NCBI GenBank assembly: GCA_030430875.1
Contig: JAUIKI010000021.1
Location: forward strand, 1-12,327
Direction of reading: 5' to 3'
From: Gammaproteobacteria bacterium
GTDB taxonomy: Bacteria; Pseudomonadota; Gammaproteobacteria; Pseudomonadales; JAUIKI01
Length of the DNA: 12,327 nucleotides
Below the pieces are notes generated by a model that did no database searches, was not told where the DNA came from, and worked only from the letters and a program-made list of their open reading frames with translations. A program made the position numbers and the translations under genes. This document shows, one piece after another, positions 1 to 7,397 of this stretch (positions are counted from its first letter, which is position 1; every line of letters starts with the position of its first letter).

Positions 1-649
1 GAATGGCTTTACGCACCAGTCGCTTTGTCCCTTCACGCGATACTGGTTTAATGCCAATACCACAACCTTCAGTAAAGCGAATTTTATTAACTCCCATTTC
101 TTCTTGTAGAAATTTAATGAGTTTTATCGCCTCAGGGCTATCTGCTTCCCATTCTATACCCGCATAGATATCTTCTGAGTTTTCACGGAAAATAATCATG
201 TCAGTTTTACCAGGATTTACAACAGGGCTTGGAACTCCTCGGAACCATCTAACTGGTCGCATACATACATATAGATCAAGTTCTTGACGAAGCGCCACAT
301 TCAGTGAGCGAATACCGCCACCAACTGGTGTGGTCAATGGTCCTTTGATGCTAATTGTATAATCACTTACAGCTTCTAGGGTTTCTGTAGGTAACCATAC
401 ATCAGGCCCATACACCTTTGTCGCTTTTTCACCGGCATATACCTCCATCCAAATAATTGAACGTCTAAGACCATACGCTTTTTCAATGGCAGCATTAGTG
501 ACTTTTATCATCACTGGGGTGATATCAACACCAATGCCGTCCCCTTCAATATATGGAATGATGGGATGATTAGGGACATTCAGCGAAAGGTCTGCGTTGA
601 CAGTGATTTTATCACCATCTAAAGGGACTTTAATTTTTTGATATAGCAT
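1..649 (-). CDS. icd: Isocitrate dehydrogenase [NADP], N-terminal part (3' end outside window)
   Basis: Oxidative decarboxylation of isocitrate to 2-oxoglutarate with NADP+ in the TCA cycle, as a cytoplasmic homodimer. About 216 residues are visible and align almost continuously with E. coli Icd. Landmarks are IPYIEGDGIGVD near residues 31-42, TTPVGGGIRSLNVALRQE near 106-123, and the IIFRENSEDIYAGIEW block near 152-167. Substrate-binding Ser115, Asn117, Arg121, Arg131, Arg155 and Tyr162 match E. coli S113, N115, R119, R129, R153 and Y160. Ser115 is the residue that AceK phosphorylates in E. coli; whether AceK exists here cannot be seen. The ATG start has AAAGGA nine bases upstream. The gene runs off the left edge, so about half of the usual ~415 residues is missing. 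Identity is confident. Confidence 0.96.
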   Translation of the reverse strand, partial: MLYQKIKVPLDGDKITVNADLSLNVPNHPIIPYIEGDGIGVDITPVMIKVTNAAIEKAYGLRRSIIWMEVYAGEKATKVYGPDVWLPTETLEAVSDYTISIKGPLTTPVGGGIRSLNVALRQELDLYVCMRPVRWFRGVPSPVVNPGKTDMIIFRENSEDIYAGIEWEADSPEAIKLIKFLQEEMGVNKIRFTEGCGIGIKPVSREGTKRLVRKAI

Positions 650-1092
650 GTGGAATTGTCCTTTGAAGTTCTTCAATATTACTGTTATGGCAATTCATTG
701 AAATCTGCGGCTTTAATGAAGGCGCTTTTTACGCTACAAGATGTTATTGAAATCTAGGCGCAGATTACTGATTTGTTACCCCATTGTAGCAAATTCATAA
801 AAAACGACATAGCAAATCCATCGAAAATCACGCGATAGATAGTAAATTTTAATTTTGAATGGATATTTTTGGCTAAAATGAACGCTGATTCTGATGAAAG
901 GATTACTGTGAGGGATAAATACTATTTTTCTTGATATGTAAACAGGCTATAATCGATGAGAATCATGAGTGTTTGAAAAGCCTTGCAGAGAAGTATCAGC
1001 TCAGTAATTTAGCAATGTCTTCTGCAGTAGCTATACTGAGTAATGATACTTCTAAAATGAAATGATAATAACAATGACAAAGGTAAGAGAAC
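650..1092. other. Divergent intergenic region between icd and the YiiX-like gene
   Basis: These 443 bases hold no convincing gene on either strand. They contain the icd leader on the minus strand and a probable promoter for the plus-strand hydrolase gene near 1009-1037. Two short direct-repeat pairs lie on the icd side: ATTGAAATCT at 697-706 and 746-755 (49-bp period), and TAGCAAAT at 787-794 and 810-817 (23-bp period). An inverted pair AATCTGCG/CGCAGATT lies at 702-709 and 759-766. A perfect TATAAT at 948-953 has no matching -35 element. Confidence 0.6.
1009..1037 (+). promoter_or_regulatory. Probable sigma-70 promoter of the YiiX-like gene
   Basis: TTAGCA at 1009-1014 and TATACT at 1032-1037 are separated by 17 bp. 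That gives 4/6 and 5/6 matches to consensus and a leader of roughly 50 bases. The 13-mer TAGCTATACTGAG around the -10 also occurs at the prs promoter. Confidence 0.45.
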
Positions 1093-2013
1093 ATGAAATT
1101 TCCAGGATTATCAATGCTTACCAGCCCATTGATCAAATGGCTAAACAAAAGTAAAGAGTCTAGAGAATTCCCTTTGAGTAACTTCGAGAGAATTCGCTAT
1201 GAGGTTAAGCCATGCGATGTCCTTCTGGTTGAAGGAAGAACACGAGTCAGTGAAGTTATCAAATTACTGACGCAAAGCTCATGGTCACATGCTGCGCTTT
1301 ATCTTGGCCGGCTGCATGATATCGAAGATGTCAGCATTAGAGATATTGTTTCTCAACATTTTGATGGAGAACCAGATACTCAGCTTATTATTGAAAGTCA
1401 ATTGGGCCTAGGCACGGTTGTGCGCCCTCTCTCTGTCTATGAACTCGATCATTTACGTATTTGCCGACCTAAGGGGCTTTCCTTTGGTGATAGCCAAGAA
1501 GTCATCCACTATGCTGTCAGTCGTTTAGGTATTGATTATGATGTGAGACACATTTTTGATTTGGCACGCTTTTTATTTCCATGGTGGATTTTACCACGAA
1601 AATGGCGATCTACTCTTTTTGAAAGCCATCCAAGTCAATCCACAAAAACTGTTTGTTCTACAATGATTGCGGAAGCATTTAACTTCATTCAATTTCCGAT
1701 TTTACCTTTGGTGAAAAAATCAGATAATGATCGCATTCAATTATTTCGTTGCAATCCAAAATTATGCACACCTAGTCACTTCGACTATTCGCCTTATTTT
1801 GAAATTATAAAATATCCCTTTATGGATGGTGAGCATGCTGGCTATCGCTTGCTTCCTTGGCAAGGTGACAGCCAGCTGTCACCTGAAGAGCGACAAATGT
1901 ACATGCCAGCTCCCGAGAAAAAAACTAAAAAAGTTGAAATTGTTGATATGCCAGAATCAGATGACTTATTGAAGACTATTCAAGACATTAGCCCTGAACA
2001 AAAGCCAAATTAA
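1093..2013 (+). CDS. YiiX/YebB-like NlpC/P60-superfamily cysteine hydrolase
   Basis: A 306-aa protein that fits the circularly permuted papain-fold YiiX/YebB-like family (DUF830/Peptidase C92 type), whose members are predicted amidases or peptidases. In the family the catalytic His comes first and the Cys near the C-terminal part. Here SWSHAALYLG places His66, a conserved acidic residue is Glu101 in LIIESQ, and the candidate nucleophile is Cys188 in KTVCSTMIAEAF. No signal peptide or strong membrane span is seen. The last ~45 residues are charged and Pro/Lys-rich, probably disordered. The start is supported by an AGGTAAGAG purine stretch just upstream of ATG. It stands alone, divergent from icd. 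The substrate cannot be read from the sequence. Related proteins in intracellular bacteria are sometimes secreted, but nothing here proves that. Confidence 0.75.
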   Translation: MKFPGLSMLTSPLIKWLNKSKESREFPLSNFERIRYEVKPCDVLLVEGRTRVSEVIKLLTQSSWSHAALYLGRLHDIEDVSIRDIVSQHFDGEPDTQLIIESQLGLGTVVRPLSVYELDHLRICRPKGLSFGDSQEVIHYAVSRLGIDYDVRHIFDLARFLFPWWILPRKWRSTLFESHPSQSTKTVCSTMIAEAFNFIQFPILPLVKKSDNDRIQLFRCNPKLCTPSHFDYSPYFEIIKYPFMDGEHAGYRLLPWQGDSQLSPEERQMYMPAPEKKTKKVEIVDMPESDDLLKTIQDISPEQKPN

Positions 2014-2108
2014 CTCAAATGGCAACAACGACTCATACTCTAGCAATAGTTAAAAAAGAGTCTGGACAACCACCCAAAGAATCGTTGCATCCCAGCAACT
2101 TGGCAGTC

Positions 2109-2138
2109 AAAAAACATTGAGACCATTATAAATCAATG
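2109..2138 (-). terminator. Rho-independent-type terminator after dnaQ
   Basis: On the minus strand CATTGA, a 12-base loop and TCAATG are followed directly by six T residues. The hairpin begins immediately after the dnaQ stop codon. The stem is only 6 bp and A/T-rich, so its strength is uncertain. Confidence 0.55.
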
Positions 2139-2855
2139 CTATTTACCCCACAGATGCCCTTCTGAACTTTTTTGGTTTAGATAATCAAGGTATTCATTGT
2201 GGGCAGCACATTCATCATCGGATGCTCGAAGAATCAACAAATCACCCTGCCACTTTTGCGATTTTAATTGTGCATCATTGGCAGCGGCTTGTTCGCTAGC
2301 GGATCGTTCATCCAAGCCTAAGGACACCTGCCCACCTGTCATAGCAAGATAAACGTCAGCTAAAATTTCAGCATCCAATAATGCGCCATGCAACGCGCGC
2401 TGTGAATTATCAATACTATATCGCCGACAAAGCGCATCAAGACTGTTACGCTGACCAGGATGTTGATGCCTGGCCATGACTAACGTGTCAACAACATTGC
2501 AGTAATGCTCAATGAACTTAAGATCAGACTGTTTTAGCAAATTAATTTCATGATTAAGAAAACTAATATCAAACGGCGCATTGTGGATAATTAATTCCGC
2601 ACCTGAAATAAATGCCATCAAATCATCAACAATTTGAGGGAAACGTAGTTTATCATCCAGAAACTCATTGGTTATTCCATGAACTTCAATGGCGCCTTCG
2701 TCAATAGAACGATCTGGGTTCAAATATTGATGGAAGGTTTTTCCTGTCAATCGTCGGTTGATCAGCTCGACACAACCAATCTCAATGATGCGATGCCCTC
2801 TTTCAGGCTCTAAGCCGGTTGTTTCCGTATCCAATACAATTTGGCGTGATGTCAT
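2139..2855 (-). CDS. dnaQ: DNA polymerase III epsilon subunit (3'-5' proofreading exonuclease)
   Basis: Removes misincorporated nucleotides as part of the Pol III core, with the alpha subunit. The 238-aa length is close to E. coli DnaQ (243). The DEDDh exonuclease residues are all present: Asp9 and Glu11 in IVLDTETTG, Asp96 in HNAPFD, His156 in LHGALLDAE, and Asp161. GQRNSLDALCRRY near 134-146 is typical of the epsilon family. A beta-clamp-binding motif, QVSLGL, follows the nuclease domain at 176-181. After a linker the C-terminal segment, predicted to bind alpha, ends in LWGK, like the LW-containing end of E. coli epsilon. The ATG overlaps the sdhE stop in an ATGA, so it is probably translated by coupling from sdhE. 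Downstream is a hairpin with a T run. Confidence 0.96.
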   Translation of the reverse strand: MTSRQIVLDTETTGLEPERGHRIIEIGCVELINRRLTGKTFHQYLNPDRSIDEGAIEVHGITNEFLDDKLRFPQIVDDLMAFISGAELIIHNAPFDISFLNHEINLLKQSDLKFIEHYCNVVDTLVMARHQHPGQRNSLDALCRRYSIDNSQRALHGALLDAEILADVYLAMTGGQVSLGLDERSASEQAAANDAQLKSQKWQGDLLILRASDDECAAHNEYLDYLNQKSSEGHLWGK

Positions 2856-3097
2856 GATTCAGCCCATTTTTTGATGTAATCAATAATATCTTTATGACAA
2901 GGCTCAGGCTCTTCCCCATATACTAGCCAAGCAAGTAAATCTGGATCATCACTCTGCAATAGATTTTTAAATGCTAATTTTTGAGAATCTGTCAATGTGT
3001 GATGATGCAGTTTGACGAATGGTTGTAGGACTAAGTCAAGTTCAAGCATGCCGCGTCGACTGCGCCATAACATTTTCTGATCAAATGATGATTGCAT
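2852..3097 (-). CDS. sdhE: SdhE/CptB family FAD assembly factor for succinate dehydrogenase
   Basis: A small soluble protein (81 aa) that promotes covalent attachment of FAD to SdhA, and to FrdA in E. coli. The diagnostic RRGMLELD motif (family RGxxE) sits at residues 14-21. DDPDLLAWL in the second half also matches the family. I chose the ATG at 3095-3097 because it aligns residue for residue with the start of E. coli SdhE (RRGM at 14-17 in both). A TTG nine bases upstream would add three residues, but neither start has a clear Shine-Dalgarno. The stop TGA overlaps the dnaQ ATG. The family was once called an antitoxin (CptB/YgfY), but no CptA-type toxin partner is beside it here. Confidence 0.9.
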   Translation of the reverse strand: MQSSFDQKMLWRSRRGMLELDLVLQPFVKLHHHTLTDSQKLAFKNLLQSDDPDLLAWLVYGEEPEPCHKDIIDYIKKWAES

Positions 3098-3130
3098 AGG
3101 TTTCAATACTAGGATTGTGGTATCGATGGA

Positions 3131-3138
3131 ATTATACT
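3131..3138. promoter_or_regulatory. Overlapping -10-like elements between sdhE and the SDR gene
   Basis: ATTATACT reads as TATACT on the plus strand (3133-3138) and as TATAAT on the minus strand (3131-3136). It lies in the only spacer between the divergent sdhE-dnaQ and SDR-ampG-tatD units. Neither direction has a good -35 at 16-18 bp, so this is only a plausible promoter location. Confidence 0.3.
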
Positions 3139-3222
3139 ACGTCGTGCTATTCAATCTACTAATAACTGAGACCTTTGCTTTTAAACTCGCAAAGATCCCA
3201 AATTAATTCAAGTGAGCAAGTT

Positions 3223-3990
3223 ATGGACATTCAAGGCAAAACTATTGTTATCACCGGAGCGGCCCAAGGTTTAGGCTTAACAATGGCAATAAAATTAGCA
3301 GAATTAGGTGCAAATCTTGCGCTGATCGATCTAAATGAGACCAGCTTGAGCAAAGCAAAAGATCAATGTCAATCTGTCTCGACATCAAACATGATACAAA
3401 CTTACACTATGAATGTTGCCAATGAATCTGATGTAATTAGCACTTTCTCACAAATCACTGGTGATTTTGGTCAAATCCATGGTCTTGTGAATAATGCTGG
3501 AATTCTCCGAGATGGCTTACTGGTTAAAGCTAAAGAAGGCTCAATTATTGATGAAATGTCACTGGAAAAATGGCAATCTGTCATCGACGTTAATCTCACT
3601 GGTGTCTTTTTGTGTGGACGTGAAGCAGCTAAGCAAATGATTGCGCAAAAAACTGCTGGAGTCATCGTTAATATTTCAAGTATTTCTCGCGCTGGCAATA
3701 TTGGGCAAAGTAATTACAGTGCTGCAAAAGCAGGTGTTGCTGCATTAACTGTCTGTTGGGCACGCGAACTTGCACGCTTTCAAATTCGAGTCGCAGGTAT
3801 TGCGCCAGGATTTATCGAAACTGAAATGACCAAAAACATGAAACCCGAAGCGCTAGAAAAAATGACCGCTGGCATTCCCTTGAAACGCATGGGAGCACCC
3901 GTTGAAATTGCACAAACTGTCCAATTTATTCTTGAAAATGATTATTTATCGGGACGCATCATTGAAATTGATGGCGCACTTAGACTTTAA
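3223..3990 (+). CDS. Short-chain dehydrogenase/reductase, FabG-like
   Basis: A classical SDR of 255 aa that uses a nicotinamide cofactor to interconvert a hydroxyl and a keto group, probably in the cytoplasm. The Rossmann glycine motif TGAAQGLG is at 11-18. Asp36 after the second beta strand suggests a preference for NAD(H). NNAG is at 90-93. Catalytic Ser is at 152/153 in NISSIS, with Tyr165 and Lys169 in NYSAAK. PGFIETEM and the C-terminal SGRIIEIDGA are also family-typical. A small insert after NNAG (about 95-112) lengthens that loop relative to FabG. I use the ATG at 3223 because the Rossmann strand begins at once; an upstream in-frame TTG would add 16 unlikely residues. The substrate is not known: 3-oxoacyl-ACP, 3-hydroxyacyl-CoA or another alcohol. 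It is probably the first gene of the unit that continues to tatD. Confidence 0.9.
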   Translation: MDIQGKTIVITGAAQGLGLTMAIKLAELGANLALIDLNETSLSKAKDQCQSVSTSNMIQTYTMNVANESDVISTFSQITGDFGQIHGLVNNAGILRDGLLVKAKEGSIIDEMSLEKWQSVIDVNLTGVFLCGREAAKQMIAQKTAGVIVNISSISRAGNIGQSNYSAAKAGVAALTVCWARELARFQIRVAGIAPGFIETEMTKNMKPEALEKMTAGIPLKRMGAPVEIAQTVQFILENDYLSGRIIEIDGALRL

Positions 3991-4040
3991 AAAACATTGC
4001 TTTAAAACTAAAACTTTAAAGAATAAGATTTTAAAAACAT

Positions 4041-4727
4041 ATGCTAAAACTTAAACACCCTGCGATTACTATTCAGAACCCTCGCAATTTCCTGAAAAAT
4101 CTCCTTGAAACTTATTTTGAGAGAGGTTTAGGTTCGCTGGCAAAACGCGACATTGAAGTGCTATTAATTTATCTGCTAATCGAAGATGGTTGCTTGGGTG
4201 AGGATATCGACATTAATCGCATTAGTCGTCTGTTAAAACTATCTAAAACCAAGGCAAAAAATTTAGTTTATGATGTGCAATTGCGTTACTTACAATATTC
4301 TGAACAAGAGGCAATTGAACGCTTTGTAAATCTAATTGAACAAGCACGATTTGAAGTGACTAAAGAAAAAATCACCTTTGTGGTACGTGATCCTTTGCTA
4401 CGTCAATATGTTGAAGACTGGATTGCTCAAACTAATGGTTTTTCTGATACGTCATTTAATAAAGAACTCATTAAAATTTCTCCAGAAATTTTGACTGACA
4501 TTTTTACTTATTTAATAAAAATTACCAGTGAAGACAAAGTTAAACTTGAAGATATCAAATCAAGATTACCTGTTGACTCTGATCAATCGTTGTTTAAGCA
4601 GATCACTATCAAAGGGCTATTGAAAATGTTCGTGCAAAAATATATTCAACATATGGTTGATGGTGTCAGCAAAGAAGCTCTTGCAAAAACCGTTGAAATG
4701 CTTCGCTCGTTATTAAATATAGGATGA
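4041..4727 (+). CDS. Unrecognised 228-aa protein with probable N-terminal helix-turn-helix
   Basis: I do not recognise this family. The protein is soluble-looking and mostly helical, with no signal peptide or membrane span. Residues about 34-83 look like a winged-helix or helix-turn-helix unit: a helix at 36-48 (RDIEVLLIYLL), then DINRISRLLKLSKTKAKNL, where ISRLLKLS and KTKAKNLVYD have the spacing of an HTH pair. A short beta-like segment with KITFVVRDPLLRQY follows near 110-123. The rest is charged helices ending in a Lys/Leu-rich stretch. It starts 50 bases after the SDR stop and ends 10 bases before ampG, so co-transcription is likely. The ribosome binding site is weak. A regulatory or nucleic-acid-binding role is inference from the HTH-like part only. 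Confidence 0.7.
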   Translation: MLKLKHPAITIQNPRNFLKNLLETYFERGLGSLAKRDIEVLLIYLLIEDGCLGEDIDINRISRLLKLSKTKAKNLVYDVQLRYLQYSEQEAIERFVNLIEQARFEVTKEKITFVVRDPLLRQYVEDWIAQTNGFSDTSFNKELIKISPEILTDIFTYLIKITSEDKVKLEDIKSRLPVDSDQSLFKQITIKGLLKMFVQKYIQHMVDGVSKEALAKTVEMLRSLLNIG

Positions 4728-4737
4728 TTTATCAAAC

Positions 4738-6060
4738 ATGACTCAACCTAAATTTTTTGCTGGTGGTGTTTGGCAGCGAATGCTAATCACATTAATGATG
4801 GGGTTTGCTTGCGGACTACCATTGGCATTAACTGGTGATCTATTGAAAAACTGGTTCAGTCGTGAAGGTATTGATATTAGCATCATTGGTGCCTTAAGCT
4901 TGATTGGCTTGCCATATACTTTCAAGTTTATTTGGGCACCGCTTTTTGATCGTTATCAATTGAATGCTATGGGTCGAAGACGCAGTTGGTTGATGCTGAT
5001 TCAATTAGCACTCATGATTAGTATTGCAATGATGGGATTTGTGACACCAACACATCATCTATTTATTTTAGTATCCATCGCTTTTCTAATTGCTTTTTTC
5101 AGCTCTTCTCAAGACGTTGTGGTTGATGCCTATCGACGAGAACACTTGAAAAACAATGAACTGGGTATTGGATCCAGTGTTTACACCTATGGCTATCGAA
5201 TTGGTATGCTAGTCTCAGCAAGCGGCGGCATATTATTGACTGATTTCTTGTCATTCAATACAGTTTATTTCCTCTTATCAGCTTGTGTGTTGATTTTTCT
5301 ATTAACAACCTATTTTTCACCAGAACCTATTGTAGATAAACCACATCCTCGCACATTGATCAGTGCTGTGATTGATCCACTCAGAGAATATTTCACCAGA
5401 CGTAATGCAATTTTAATTTTAGTATTTATTTTGCTCTATAAATTGGGTGATAATTTAGCAGCAAATATGACACAAACACTTTATGTAGAGCTTGGTTATT
5501 CAAATTCAGAAATAGGCCTTATTTCCAAATTTTTTGGCTTTGTTGCATTAATGCTTGGCGCATTAATTGGTGGATTAATTATTTTTAAATATGAATTGTA
5601 CCGCTCACTTTGGTTATTTGGTATTTTACAAATGGTCTCCACCGCAGGTTTTGCTGTTCTCTATGAAATTGGCTATGACATACGTGTACTTGCAGCCGTC
5701 ATTGCTTTTGAGAATCTCACAGCTGGCATGGGATCAGCTGCATTCATTGCGTTTATGGCAAGACTTACCAACAAACAATTCACCGCCGTGCAATATGCAC
5801 TATTAACCAGTTTAATGGGGGTTCCTCGAGTCATTGCTTCTGCATCCACAGGATTTTTGATTCAATGGATTGGTTGGACTGAGTTTTATGTTTTTTGTAC
5901 CTTAATAGCGATTCCTGGATTACTCATTTTGCGTCGTTTTGCTGATTGGAACTTTGATTCAAGTGTTATTGGAGAAAAAGATTCATTCGCTATTGATGAA
6001 GCTGCAAGTGATATTAATTCAACCAAGGAAACAAATCCCTTACCAAAACCAACATCATGA
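4738..6060 (+). CDS. ampG: AmpG-family muropeptide permease (MFS)
   Basis: An inner-membrane major facilitator transporter that in Enterobacteria and Pseudomonas imports GlcNAc-anhydroMurNAc muropeptides for cell-wall recycling and feeds AmpC induction. The 440-aa protein has about 12 hydrophobic spans and follows E. coli AmpG through most of its length. GFACGLPLALT is at 22-32, APLFDRY..GRRRSW at 67-84, SSSQDVVVDAYRRE at 122-135 and GYRIGMLVSASGG near 152-164. Later come YKLGDNLA and FENLTAGMGSAAFIAFM. A short hydrophilic tail of about 40 residues ends the protein. It begins 10 bases after the upstream gene, with an AGGA inside the end of that gene, and overlaps tatD by ATGA. No ampR, ampD or beta-lactamase gene is in the window. 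Confidence 0.92.
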   Translation: MTQPKFFAGGVWQRMLITLMMGFACGLPLALTGDLLKNWFSREGIDISIIGALSLIGLPYTFKFIWAPLFDRYQLNAMGRRRSWLMLIQLALMISIAMMGFVTPTHHLFILVSIAFLIAFFSSSQDVVVDAYRREHLKNNELGIGSSVYTYGYRIGMLVSASGGILLTDFLSFNTVYFLLSACVLIFLLTTYFSPEPIVDKPHPRTLISAVIDPLREYFTRRNAILILVFILLYKLGDNLAANMTQTLYVELGYSNSEIGLISKFFGFVALMLGALIGGLIIFKYELYRSLWLFGILQMVSTAGFAVLYEIGYDIRVLAAVIAFENLTAGMGSAAFIAFMARLTNKQFTAVQYALLTSLMGVPRVIASASTGFLIQWIGWTEFYVFCTLIAIPGLLILRRFADWNFDSSVIGEKDSFAIDEAASDINSTKETNPLPKPTS

Positions 6061-6890
6061 CAGACATTTCACTGATTGATATTGGCGCCAATCTAACTCA
6101 CGAATCATTTGCAGATGATTTGGAATCTGTGCTGTCTCGAGCTAAAGAGATTGGAATCAAAGCACTTCTTGTCACCGGCAGTGACGCAACATGCAGTACA
6201 AATGCTTGGCATTTAACACAGCAATATTCTAATGTGTTTTCAACCGCAGGATTTCATCCTCATCATGCCAAAGATTTTACGTCTGACGGATTTGAGGTTA
6301 TTCAAGAATTAGCAAAAAAATCTAGCATCAAAGCTATTGGTGAAACTGGACTGGATTTCTATCGGAATTTCTCAACACCTGCTCAACAAGAAAAAGTATT
6401 TATAGCCCATATTGAGTTAGCTATCGAATTGAAAAAACCACTTTTTTTACACCAACGAGACGCTCACCAGCGATTTTTAGCCATCTTAAAATCTGAGCGA
6501 GATCATCTTCAGCAGGTAGTAGTGCATTGTTTTACCGGCACAAAACAAGAACTATTTGATTATTTAGATTTAGATTTTCACATTGGAATTACCGGTTGGA
6601 TTTGTGACGAACGACGTGGGCTTCATCTGCATGATTTTTTACATGAGATTCCGTTAAATCGAATTATGGTTGAAACAGATTCACCATATTTGCTTCCAAG
6701 AAAAATCCAACCAAAGCCAAAAACTCGTCGTAATGAACCTGCTTATCTTGTGTATGTTTTAGAAAAGCTAAGTCAATGTTATGGCTTAACTGAAGCTGAA
6801 TTAGCCAAGCATTGCTGGCAAAACACTATTGATTTCTTTGAGTTGAGTCAGGATTTATCAGACACTATCATGCAAGATAAGCAGATTTAA
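6057..6890 (+). CDS. tatD: TatD family metal-dependent 3'-5' exonuclease/DNase
   Basis: A TIM-barrel metal-dependent hydrolase. E. coli TatD is a cytoplasmic Mg-dependent 3'-5' exonuclease acting on single-stranded DNA and RNA and linked to oxidative DNA-damage repair; it is not needed for Tat export. This 277-aa protein is TatD proper rather than YcfH or YjjV: it has DIGANL at 8-13 in place of the HxH of those paralogues, as in E. coli TatD (DIGVNL). Other matches are STAGFHPH near 62-69, GETGLDFYRNFSTP with Glu96, LHQRDAHQRF with His132, VVHCFTG with His157, GITGWICDERRGL at 177-189, and ETDSPYLLPR with metal-site Asp208. It is about 17 residues longer than E. coli TatD, mainly a C-terminal tail. 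Its ATG overlaps the ampG stop, so it is translationally coupled. Confidence 0.94.
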   Translation: MTDISLIDIGANLTHESFADDLESVLSRAKEIGIKALLVTGSDATCSTNAWHLTQQYSNVFSTAGFHPHHAKDFTSDGFEVIQELAKKSSIKAIGETGLDFYRNFSTPAQQEKVFIAHIELAIELKKPLFLHQRDAHQRFLAILKSERDHLQQVVVHCFTGTKQELFDYLDLDFHIGITGWICDERRGLHLHDFLHEIPLNRIMVETDSPYLLPRKIQPKPKTRRNEPAYLVYVLEKLSQCYGLTEAELAKHCWQNTIDFFELSQDLSDTIMQDKQI

Positions 6891-6920
6891 CTTAATTGTT
6901 TTCGCCTTTAATAGTGGCAT

Positions 6921-7365
6921 TCATTTCTTCCATTTAACATTGAATGTTTCTGAATTTATTAGCTTCCCATTTTTATCATACAATTTCCACTCTCCAACTT
7001 TATACTCCTCTGTTTCATATCCACTTTGAAAATATTTAATAGCCTGAATCTCACCATGTGAGAAATATTCAGTTACTTTGCTATTTTGAATCAGTGATGA
7101 ATGACAGCCTTCATCTGAATCAAACATCCAGCTATATTATCCTGTTCTCCTGACTCTTTTAACTGTCCATTTGAATAGTACGTCTTCCATTTATAGTTTG
7201 TTGCTGAGTCATCGAAATACTCGTACTCAGTGACATTAATATCTTTAACCGTATCAGTTTTTTCTTTTATATTGACTTTATTTTCACTGTTAACTTGTTG
7301 GCAAAATATTGTTAAAAGAAATAAAATAAATTAAACAGTGCTATTGAATGTTTTATTATGGTCAT
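6921..7365 (-). pseudogene. Broken YwqK/MORN-like repeat gene
   Basis: Read on the minus strand, three fragments in different frames add up to one secreted repeat protein. The ATG at 7363-7365 begins MTIIKHSIALF. A shift near 7330 leads to FILFLLTIFCQQ, completing a signal-like hydrophobic segment, and the frame continues to WKTYYSNGQLKESGE. A second shift near 7130-7150 leads to the last open frame (ATG at 7127), with VTEYFSHGEIQAIKYFQSG and VGEWKLYDKNGKLI. The tyrosine-glycine repeats with xNGxL and GxWKxY are typical of YwqK-like antitoxin-annotated or MORN-like proteins, which are abundant in Bacteroidota. No upstream start joins the fragments without frame changes. It sits convergent to tatD and downstream of ychF. 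Sequencing error at two places is the alternative to true decay. The antitoxin label of this family is by annotation habit, and no toxin is adjacent. Confidence 0.65.
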
Positions 7366-7397
7366 ATTGCATAAACACTTTCAGTGATTAATTCTCC

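Noticed and set aside
948..953. Perfect TATAAT as promoter of the YiiX-like gene
   Set aside because: No acceptable -35 lies at 16-18 bp and the leader would be about 140 bases. The TATACT at 1032-1037 is better placed.
2084..2099. GTTGC-N6-GCAAC hairpin as a terminator for the YiiX-like gene
   Set aside because: The stem is only 5 bp and no T run follows on the plus strand.
2852..3097. SdhE/CptB as the antitoxin of a toxin-antitoxin pair
   Set aside because: The family is now best explained as an FAD assembly factor, and no CptA-like toxin gene is adjacent.
3175..3222. TTG-started extension of the SDR
   Set aside because: The extra 16 residues are not SDR-like and would begin inside a hairpin. 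The ATG at 3223 starts directly before the Rossmann strand.
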